Origin: Candidatus Gastranaerophilales bacterium
GTDB taxonomy: Bacteria > Cyanobacteriota > Vampirovibrionia > Gastranaerophilales > Gastranaerophilaceae
Reading direction: 5' to 3'
Assembly (NCBI GenBank): GCA_944323585.1
Contig: CALUTA010000077.1
Coordinates: 1 to 6,923 of the forward strand
Length of the DNA stretch: 6,923 nt
A program made the position numbers and the translations under genes. This document shows, piece by piece, positions 1-4,914 of the stretch. Position 1 is the stretch's first letter, and each line of letters starts with the position of its first letter. The notes beneath the pieces were generated by a model. That model saw only the letters and a program-made list of their open reading frames with translations, did no database searches and was not told the DNA's origin.

Positions 1-1310
1 ACCTGTTCTGCAACGCTGAGCGGAGCATATTGAGGCTGTTTAAGAACTTCTGTAAGTTTTTCACCTCTTAACAACTGATTTTTTGTTGCCTGATCAAGGT
101 CTGATGCAAACTGCGCAAATGCTTCAAGTTCTCTGAACTGTGCCAAATCAAGACGAAGTTTACCCGCAACCTGTTTAATCGCTTTAGTTTGAGCTGCCCC
201 CCCGACACGAGATACTGAAATACCTGCATTAATTGCAGGACGAACACCCGAGTTGAACAAGTTGGATTCAAGAAATATTTGACCGTCAGTAATTGAAATT
301 ACGTTAGTCGGAATGTAAGCTGAAACGTCACCTGCCTGAGTTTCGATAATCGGAAGGGCTGTAATACTTCCGCCGCCGAGTTCATCATTCAATTTAACCG
401 CACGTTCAAGAAGTCTTGAGTGGAGGTAGAATACATCCCCCGGATAAGCTTCACGTCCCGGCGGTCTTTTAAGAAGCAAGCTCATTGCACGGTAGGCCTG
501 AGCGTGTTTACTCAAGTCATCGTAAACAATCAGAACGTCTTTGCCCTGTTCCATAAATTCTTCTCCGATTGCAACTCCTGCAAACGGTGCGATATATTGT
601 AACGGTGCGCTTTCGTTTGCAGTTGCAGAAACAATGATTGAATAATCCATTGCTCCGTGTTCTTCCAGAACTTTAGCAAGCTGTGCAACCGTTGAAGCTT
701 TCTGGCCGATTGCAACGTAAATACAAATTACATTTTGACCTTTCTGGTTCAAAATTGTATCAATTGCGATAGCTGTTTTACCGGTTTGTCTGTCCCCGAT
801 AATCAATTCTCTCTGTCCTCTGCCGATAGGTGTAAGAGCGTCAATGGCCGTTAAACCTGTCTGAAGAGGCTGGTGTACTGATTTTCTGGCTACAATACCC
901 GGTGCAACTCTTTCAATCGGACGCGTTTTATCTGATATTATTTCACCTTTCCCGTCAATAGGTTCGCCTGTCGGGTCGATTATTCTTCCGATAAGTCCGT
1001 CGCCTACAGGAACAGATGCAATTCTTCCGGTTGTTTTTACTGTCATGCCTTCTTTAATCTGGGTGTATTCACCAAGAATAACAATACCAACGTTGTCTTC
1101 TTCAAGGTTAAGCGTAATGCCTAAGGTGTCTTTGCCGTCGTCAAATACAACAAGCTCGTTTGACATTACGTTTCTTAACCCGTAAACACGTGCAATACCG
1201 TCACCGATTTCAATTACAGTCCCTGTGTTTGAAACTTCCGTTTGCAGGTCATAATTTTCAATTTTGCTTTTGATTATTGAACTAATCTCATCAGGTTTTA
1301 TTAGAGCCAT
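1..1310 (-). CDS. atpA: F-type ATP synthase subunit alpha (AtpA), 3' end cut off by window
   Basis: Alpha subunit of the cytoplasmic F1 sector. It carries the non-catalytic nucleotide sites and alternates with beta in the hexamer. The start is the ATG at 1310-1308, preceded by AGGGGA in the 10-bp gap after atpH. 436 codons are visible with no stop, reading into the left edge. The family is about 500 residues, so about 65-70 C-terminal residues are missing. The Walker A motif GDRQTGKT is at residues 172-179 (Lys178). The alpha/beta signature PAINAGISVS is at about 358-367 and is followed by the arginine finger Arg368 in SRVGG. The N-terminal beta-barrel segment (PDEISSII, then a LEEDNVG stretch) resembles cyanobacterial AtpA. 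It is the sixth gene of the operon as seen here; gamma and beta should follow off-window. A run of seven G on the coding strand falls in the VGGA codons just after the arginine finger. Confidence 0.97.
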   Translation of the reverse strand, partial: MALIKPDEISSIIKSKIENYDLQTEVSNTGTVIEIGDGIARVYGLRNVMSNELVVFDDGKDTLGITLNLEEDNVGIVILGEYTQIKEGMTVKTTGRIASVPVGDGLIGRIIDPTGEPIDGKGEIISDKTRPIERVAPGIVARKSVHQPLQTGLTAIDALTPIGRGQRELIIGDRQTGKTAIAIDTILNQKGQNVICIYVAIGQKASTVAQLAKVLEEHGAMDYSIIVSATANESAPLQYIAPFAGVAIGEEFMEQGKDVLIVYDDLSKHAQAYRAMSLLLKRPPGREAYPGDVFYLHSRLLERAVKLNDELGGGSITALPIIETQAGDVSAYIPTNVISITDGQIFLESNLFNSGVRPAINAGISVSRVGGAAQTKAIKQVAGKLRLDLAQFRELEAFAQFASDLDQATKNQLLRGEKLTEVLKQPQYAPLSVAEQ

Positions 1311-1320
1311 AATTTCCCCT

Positions 1321-1866
1321 TTATATTAAATTTTTACTTAAATTCTCTAACTTATTTTTCAGGCTTGAATCAATGACATCATCATTTATTTTTACAACAA
1401 GCCCTCCGATAATTTCTTTGTCAAGCAGCCAGTCTGCAGTAACATTTTTTTGCAGTCTGTTTTGAAGTTTGGCTATTATTCTCTGTTTCATATCATCATT
1501 CAATGGAACCGCCGACGTAACAGATACCCGTTGAATATTGTTAATCATGTCAAGTTCATTTTTGTAGGCTTCTACAATTCCGTTGAATTCCGTGAATCTT
1601 TTTTTCTCAATAAGCACTTTCAAAAAATCAATTATTTTTTCATTTATATCTTTTTTGAAAACTTCATCAATAATAGAGAATTTAGTTTCATCAGAAACAG
1701 CCGGATTTATTAAAACCTCAGACAATTCTTTTGAGGAATCGCAAATTTCTTTTACTGATTCGATATTTTTAAGAATATCATCATAAGACAGGACATTATC
1801 CCTGCCCACCTGAACGAGTGCATCAGCATAATTTTTTGCGGTTAATGATATTTGAATAGAGTTCAT
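1321..1866 (-). CDS. atpH: F-type ATP synthase subunit delta (AtpH, OSCP-like)
   Basis: Delta subunit, 181 residues, the normal length for the family. It sits on top of F1 and ties the alpha N-termini to the b/b' peripheral stalk. The N-terminal part (about residues 5-105) is helical and opens with the usual AKNYADAL stretch. The C-terminal part holds the family signature: WLLDKEIIGGLVVKINDDVID at about 144-164 has the conserved GG, a following basic residue and then D/S residues. The start ATG (1866-1864) lies 3 bp after the atpF stop, with its ribosome-binding site (GGGAT) inside the end of atpF, so translation is probably coupled. The stop TAA lies 10 bp before atpA. Sequence is the most divergent of the F1 parts, as expected for delta; position and signature make the call firm. 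Confidence 0.95.
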   Translation of the reverse strand: MNSIQISLTAKNYADALVQVGRDNVLSYDDILKNIESVKEICDSSKELSEVLINPAVSDETKFSIIDEVFKKDINEKIIDFLKVLIEKKRFTEFNGIVEAYKNELDMINNIQRVSVTSAVPLNDDMKQRIIAKLQNRLQKNVTADWLLDKEIIGGLVVKINDDVIDSSLKNKLENLSKNLI

Positions 1867-1869
1867 AAT

Positions 1870-2367
1870 TTATCCCAATTCTTCAATGCTTTGATTGATA
1901 TATTTTTCGTGGAGTTCCGGATGAGCCTCAAGAACAGATTTTATATGTCTTTTGGCCAGTTCCGAAGAAGCCGAGGCTGTTTTTTTTGAAAGTCTGGCTG
2001 AAATAGTTTTTTCTTCTGCAGTTAAGGCTCTTTCTATATTGTTTTTAATATTTTCCACCTTTATCTCAGTTTCAAGTGCAATATTTTGTGCAATTTTTTC
2101 GGCCTGTTTTTCCGCTGATTCAATTCTGGTTTTTATTTCAGACTCAAGATTTTCTACGGATTTTTGGGCTGCCAGAAGCTCTTTTTCGCCGGAAGCTTTT
2201 TCTTCTTCAGCCTTTGCTATTGTGTTTTTGATGTTATTTTTTACATTTTCCAATGCTGCAGCCAAATTTGTTTTTTTTACAATCCAGGCAAGAATAAGCA
2301 CCATTACAACAAAGTTGAAAAAGTTGCTCGTAACTATAAAATTCCAAATTTGACCTATTGTATTCAT
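1870..2367 (-). CDS. atpF: F-type ATP synthase subunit b (AtpF)
   Basis: Peripheral-stalk b subunit, 165 residues. One N-terminal transmembrane helix spans about residues 9-30 (FIVTSNFFNFVVMVLILAW) and is followed by basic residues (KK). The rest is a long, charged, Ala/Glu/Lys-rich helix predicted to form a coiled coil up to the C-terminus, where it meets delta. It pairs with b' encoded just upstream, giving a heterodimeric stalk rather than the homodimer of E. coli. The start ATG overlaps the TGA of b' (ATGA, 2364-2367), and AAGGTG lies 5 bases before it inside b'. Such an overlap favours coupled translation and equal amounts of b and b'. The assignment of b versus b' rests on gene order and on the b'-like N-terminus of the neighbour. 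Confidence 0.93.
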   Translation of the reverse strand: MNTIGQIWNFIVTSNFFNFVVMVLILAWIVKKTNLAAALENVKNNIKNTIAKAEEEKASGEKELLAAQKSVENLESEIKTRIESAEKQAEKIAQNIALETEIKVENIKNNIERALTAEEKTISARLSKKTASASSELAKRHIKSVLEAHPELHEKYINQSIEELG

Positions 2368-2834
2368 CTTAGCACCTTATTAATGTAATCGTAATCAACA
2401 TTTTCAATAGAAGTTGATTCGCCCAAAATCTTTGAGGAAATATTTTCTGCAAGATCTTTTATGTTGGACACAAGCATATCTGCTGTTTGAATTTCTTCAT
2501 TATGTAAAGCTTCTTTGGCTGAAGATATACTTTGCAGAGATTCAGCCTTAGCTGATTCTGTCAAACCTTTTGCCCTGTTATTTTCCTCCTGAACTCTGGA
2601 CGAAATAATATGTTTTGATTTTGCCGAAGCTTCATTCAGCCTGCTTTCTTTGTCATCTAAAATACTTTTTGCTTTTGTTTTTGAATTTTGTGCAGCATTA
2701 TGATTGTCGTCAATATATGTTTGTCTTTCATTGATGACTTTTTGAATAGGTTTGTAAAGTATTGCATTCATAATCATTATGAACACTACAAAACTAAACA
2801 TTGCTATTAAAAATGTTGCATTAAATTCAAACAT
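2364..2834 (-). CDS. atpF': F-type ATP synthase subunit b' (second b-type subunit)
   Basis: Second b-type stalk subunit, 156 residues, called AtpG in cyanobacteria (not to be confused with gamma). It opens MFEFNATF and has a single membrane helix at about residues 5-27, then YKPIQKVINERQTYID. This layout (helix, Y-K-P, E/D-R, Y-I) matches cyanobacterial b' as I recall it. From about residue 40 on the protein is a charged coiled coil. It is not a frame-split copy of atpF: the two proteins have different sequences and both have a complete membrane helix. The start ATG (2834-2832) has AAGGGA about 7 bases upstream in a 24-bp gap after atpE. The stop TGA overlaps the atpF start. Confidence 0.92.
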   Translation of the reverse strand: MFEFNATFLIAMFSFVVFIMIMNAILYKPIQKVINERQTYIDDNHNAAQNSKTKAKSILDDKESRLNEASAKSKHIISSRVQEENNRAKGLTESAKAESLQSISSAKEALHNEEIQTADMLVSNIKDLAENISSKILGESTSIENVDYDYINKVLR

Positions 2835-2858
2835 AATTTTTCCCTTTTATAAAACAAA

Positions 2859-3101
2859 TTAAGCAAAAACCAACAATAAAGCTATTAATAATGCATAAAT
2901 AGCGGTTGCTTCTGCAAGACCTGCACCGATAATAAAGTTTTTGAAAGCTTCATCTTTCATTTCAGGTTGTCTTGCGATAGATTCGAGAACACCTTTAGTT
3001 GCAATACCAAGGCCTAAACCTCCGCCGATTGCACCGAAACCGATTGCAATACCGGCACCTAATTTTGCTAAATCCAAATTTGCTAATTGTTCAACTGCCA
3101 T
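2859..3101 (-). CDS. atpE: F-type ATP synthase subunit c (AtpE), proton-type ion site
   Basis: Proteolipid that forms the rotor ring in the membrane, 80 residues. Helix 1 (about 12-40) contains the glycine-rich packing motif GGGLGLG. The polar loop is ARQPE (43-47). Helix 2 (about 53-79) carries the ion-binding Glu64 in LAEATAIY. Compared with the Na+ type c subunit of Ilyobacter tartaricus, the Gln32 position is Leu31 and the Ser66 position is Ala65, while Glu64, Thr66 and Tyr69 are kept. Loss of the first two side-chain ligands points to H+ rather than Na+ as coupling ion (inference). The protein ends right at the end of helix 2, without a tail. It has the best ribosome-binding site of the operon, fitting its need in many copies per complex. 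Confidence 0.97.
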   Translation of the reverse strand: MAVEQLANLDLAKLGAGIAIGFGAIGGGLGLGIATKGVLESIARQPEMKDEAFKNFIIGAGLAEATAIYALLIALLLVFA

Positions 3102-3107
3102 AATTTT

Positions 3108-3115
3108 CTCTCCTT
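3108..3115 (-). promoter_or_regulatory. Strong ribosome-binding site of atpE
   Basis: On the minus strand this reads AAGGAGAG; its GGAG core ends 8 bases before the atpE ATG (3101-3099). It is closer to the consensus than the sites in front of the other genes of the operon (GGGAGAG, AAGGGA, AAGGTG, GGGAT, AGGGGA). This would raise synthesis of c, the subunit needed in the largest number. The effect on expression is inferred. Confidence 0.75.
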
Positions 3116-3124
3116 TTTATAATG

Positions 3125-3814
3125 TTATTCTTCATTTATTGCCATTGATATGTATGTTGTTGAAAGCAAGGTAAATACAAGCGCCTGAATTAATGCTACA
3201 AAAAGTTCAAACAGCATAAACGGAAGCGGCATAAAGTATGCCACGATTCCGACAACTGTAAATACCAGAACTTCTCCTGCAAAAATATTTGCAAAAAGTC
3301 GTAGTGCAAGTGAAAAAGGTCTTACAAACAATTCCAGAGTATCAACGAGTGTTATAATAATGCCGTCAATACTGAAACCATGGAAAAAGAAATGAAATCC
3401 TTTTTTCTTTACACCGTAATAAATATAATATAGCGAAACAACGATGGCCATTGCCGCCGTCATATTGATATCATTGTTGGGTGACGCAAGTTCGCCTGTT
3501 TTTAAATGAATCAGGTGCCATGGAAGTTGTCCGACTAAATTTGCCGTTAATATAAACATAAAAAGCGTAAGTATAAGAGGAAGGTGTTTTTTTGAATCTT
3601 CTTCACCCATACTTGCTTTTGCTATTCCCGAAAAATATTTTATTATGCCTTCTGCCACAAGCTGAAGTTTTGAAGGATAAATTGATGTTTTGCGTGTTGT
3701 AATAAGTGCAACTATTATCAGCAAAAGCATGGAAAGCCACATTGTAATAAGGGTATCCATATTCATTGATACAGGATGGTTAAAAAGATTAAAACTATAA
3801 ATCCAATGTTCCAT
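3125..3814 (-). CDS. atpB: F-type ATP synthase subunit a (AtpB)
   Basis: Membrane stator subunit that forms the two ion half-channels against the c-ring, 229 residues. The essential arginine is Arg172 in LALRLFANIFAGE (about 169-181), matching Arg210 of E. coli. Gln210 in the last helix (ELFVALIQALVF) matches E. coli Gln252. Hydrophobic segments lie at about 21-40, 78-96, 117-133, 150-190 and 197-222, fitting a five- to six-helix protein. The start ATG (3814-3812) has AAGGGAGAG at 3826-3818. It is the first gene of the operon: the next gene upstream, birA, points the other way, so no atpI precedes it here. The stop lies 23 bp before atpE. At 229 residues it is shorter than E. coli AtpB (271) but within the range of bacterial and cyanobacterial a subunits. 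Confidence 0.97.
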   Translation of the reverse strand: MEHWIYSFNLFNHPVSMNMDTLITMWLSMLLLIIVALITTRKTSIYPSKLQLVAEGIIKYFSGIAKASMGEEDSKKHLPLILTLFMFILTANLVGQLPWHLIHLKTGELASPNNDINMTAAMAIVVSLYYIYYGVKKKGFHFFFHGFSIDGIIITLVDTLELFVRPFSLALRLFANIFAGEVLVFTVVGIVAYFMPLPFMLFELFVALIQALVFTLLSTTYISMAINEE

Positions 3815-3835
3815 TTTCTCTCCCTTTTCAAATTT

Positions 3836-3863
3836 ATTCTAACTCGTAAAAAAAAAATCGCAA
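3836..3863 (-). promoter_or_regulatory. Possible second sigma-70-type promoter for atpB
   Basis: On the minus strand TTGCGA (3863-3858; 4 of 6 to TTGACA) is followed after 16 bases by TAGAAT (3841-3836; 5 of 6 to TATAAT). Ten of the 16 spacer bases are an unbroken T run. Initiation would fall near 3829, leaving a very short leader of about 15 nt that still includes the ribosome-binding site. It is weaker than the extended -10 site and may be chance. Confidence 0.25.
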
Positions 3864-3881
3864 ATGTTTTTTGTTTGTATT

Positions 3882-3890
3882 ATTATAACA
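3882..3890 (-). promoter_or_regulatory. Predicted extended -10 promoter for the ATP synthase operon
   Basis: The minus strand reads TGTTATAAT, which is the full extended -10 consensus TGnTATAAT. No good -35 box lies 16-18 bases upstream, but extended -10 promoters often do without one. Initiation would fall near 3875, giving a leader of about 60 nt before the atpB ATG. This is a sequence match only, in an AT-rich region, so chance hits are possible. Confidence 0.45.
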
Positions 3891-3916
3891 GTGGAAAACT
3901 ATTTTTACGGGGGAAC

Positions 3917-4639
3917 ATGGATTTTATAACTTTGGAAGAAGTTGATTCAACCAATTTATATGCCAAAAGTAAGTTGGATGTTTTATCTGACAAAACTGTC
4001 ATTTCTGCATGCAAACAGACTGCCGGAAGAGGCAGACTAAATCGAAAATGGATAGATTTGGGAGATGGAAATTTATTTGTTACTATTGTCCTCAAACCAT
4101 CTGCTGTTTTTGATGAAAAATATTCTAATCTTACCCAATACCTTTCTGTTTGTATATGCAAATCTTTGGAATTTTACGGATTAAAGCCTGAGATAAAGTG
4201 GCCTAATGATGTACAGATTAATGGTAAAAAAATTGCAGGGATTCTTTGCGAGACAGTTATGCAGGGAACCTCTTTTAAAGGGTTGGTATTGGGCTTTGGA
4301 ATAAATATTTCTGCTTCGAAAAACAGTGTTTTACAGGTTGCAGACAAAGAAGTAACATCGCTTGCTCTGGAAATCAAGTCCTCTTGCCCTTCAAAAGAAG
4401 TTTTTCTTGATAAACTCCTTTCTATATTTTGGGAGGATTATGATAATTTTTTGCAAGAAGGCTTTATATTTATAAAAGATGATTATTTAAAGAGAGCATG
4501 TTTTTTGGATAAAATAATTAGTGTCAGTTTGCCTGGCCGAATTATAACAGGACTTGCCTCCTCCGTTGATGATTCAGGGGCATTGAGGCTTGAATGCGAG
4601 GATAAAAATATTGTATTAACCATAGGAGATATATTATGA
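3917..4639 (+). CDS. birA: Biotin--[carboxyl-carrier protein] ligase, no DNA-binding domain
   Basis: Uses biotin and ATP to make biotinyl-AMP and transfers biotin to a lysine of a carrier domain, here most likely Lys561 of OadA. Length is 240 residues from the ATG at 3917. Motifs in order: EVDSTN (8-13); the nucleotide/biotin loop QTAGRGRLNRKW (34-45); KWPND (94-98) with the conserved catalytic-site Lys94; KKIAGILCE (104-112); GFGIN (127-131 region). A small C-terminal beta domain follows from about 197. There is no N-terminal helix-turn-helix, so it is a ligase only, not a BirA repressor. An in-frame ATG at 3776 would add 47 residues, but it lies inside atpB and across the promoter region; the ATG at 3917 has GGGGGA just before it and gives the normal N-terminus. 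In the loop, E. coli RRGR reads RLNR. The stop overlaps the oadG start. Confidence 0.93.
   Translation: MDFITLEEVDSTNLYAKSKLDVLSDKTVISACKQTAGRGRLNRKWIDLGDGNLFVTIVLKPSAVFDEKYSNLTQYLSVCICKSLEFYGLKPEIKWPNDVQINGKKIAGILCETVMQGTSFKGLVLGFGINISASKNSVLQVADKEVTSLALEIKSSCPSKEVFLDKLLSIFWEDYDNFLQEGFIFIKDDYLKRACFLDKIISVSLPGRIITGLASSVDDSGALRLECEDKNIVLTIGDIL
4636..4639 (+). promoter_or_regulatory. ATGA start-stop overlap coupling birA and oadG
   Basis: The oadG ATG (4636-4638) and the birA TGA (4637-4639) share bases. Ribosomes ending birA are well placed to restart on oadG, and AGGAGA inside the birA tail helps. This ties the biotin ligase to the decarboxylase operon in one transcript. Confidence 0.8.
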
Positions 4640-4881
4640 CAGAAAATTTTTGGGTATTACTTGAAGAAGGTCTCATTCTTATGGCTATCGGGATGGGATT
4701 TGTATTTGCATTTTTAACCATTATGGTATGGGTTATGGATGCAATGTCCTGGTGCGTCAGACAGTTGAACAAAATTTTTCCTGAAGAAGTTGAAATTATT
4801 GAAAAACCGGGCAAACGTTCAAATGTATCTGAGGATGAAGCCGTGGCTGTTGCTATTGCAGTTGCAAAAGCACGTGGTTAG
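4636..4881 (+). CDS. oadG: Oxaloacetate decarboxylase gamma subunit (OadG)
   Basis: Small membrane subunit that anchors OadA to OadB, 81 residues, normal for the family. One transmembrane helix at about residues 11-34 contains the family pattern EGLILMAIGMGFVFAFL. A polar linker follows (FPEEVEIIEKPGK), then a short C-terminal helix rich in Ala and Val (EDEAVAVAIAVAKARG), the part known to bind the alpha subunit. The protein contains no histidine, whereas the Klebsiella gamma tail binds Zn2+ partly through histidines. The ATG overlaps the birA stop (ATGA) and has AGGAGA about 7 bases upstream inside birA. It is followed after 33 bp by oadA, giving the gamma-alpha-beta order known from Klebsiella. 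Small size makes homology less certain alone, but the neighbours settle it. Confidence 0.92.
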   Translation: MTENFWVLLEEGLILMAIGMGFVFAFLTIMVWVMDAMSWCVRQLNKIFPEEVEIIEKPGKRSNVSEDEAVAVAIAVAKARG

Positions 4882-4914
4882 TGTGATTTTTAGTAAGATG
4901 AAAGGATATATGTT

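Larger units (their letters stand above)
3815..3916. promoter_or_regulatory. Divergent intergenic region between atpB and birA
   Basis: This is the only non-coding gap of note (102 bp) and must hold the promoters for both directions unless birA is read from elsewhere. The minus-direction candidates are listed separately. For the plus direction, TATTAT (3881-3886) and TATAAC (3884-3889) could serve as -10 boxes, but I find no convincing -35. These overlap the minus-strand TATAAT, so the two polymerases could compete. A run of ten A lies at 3848-3857. I see no clear operator dyad and no biotin-operator-like palindrome. Confidence 0.5.

Noticed and set aside
1952..2353. 133-codon open frame on the plus strand, opposite atpF
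   Set aside because: It is the antisense of a Glu/Lys/Ala-rich coiled coil, which gives a Ser/Phe/Ala-rich translation. It lacks a ribosome-binding site, and atpF is clearly the real gene.
2364..2834. b' and b as two halves of one frameshifted gene or a simple duplication
   Set aside because: Each has its own membrane helix and full-length coiled coil, and the sequences differ. The pair is the normal b'/b arrangement.
2859..3101. Na+-translocating ATP synthase, suggested by the neighbouring Oad operon
   Set aside because: The Gln and Ser Na+ ligands of the c subunit are replaced by Leu31 and Ala65.
3848..3857. Ten-base A/T run as a rho-independent terminator
   Set aside because: No GC-rich hairpin lies next to it on either strand, and it sits between two divergent starts where no terminator is needed.
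3776..3916. Upstream in-frame ATG that would extend birA by 47 residues
   Set aside because: It overlaps the atpB start on the other strand and crosses the promoter region. The encoded residues do not look like a ligase N-terminus, and the ATG at 3917 has its own ribosome-binding site.
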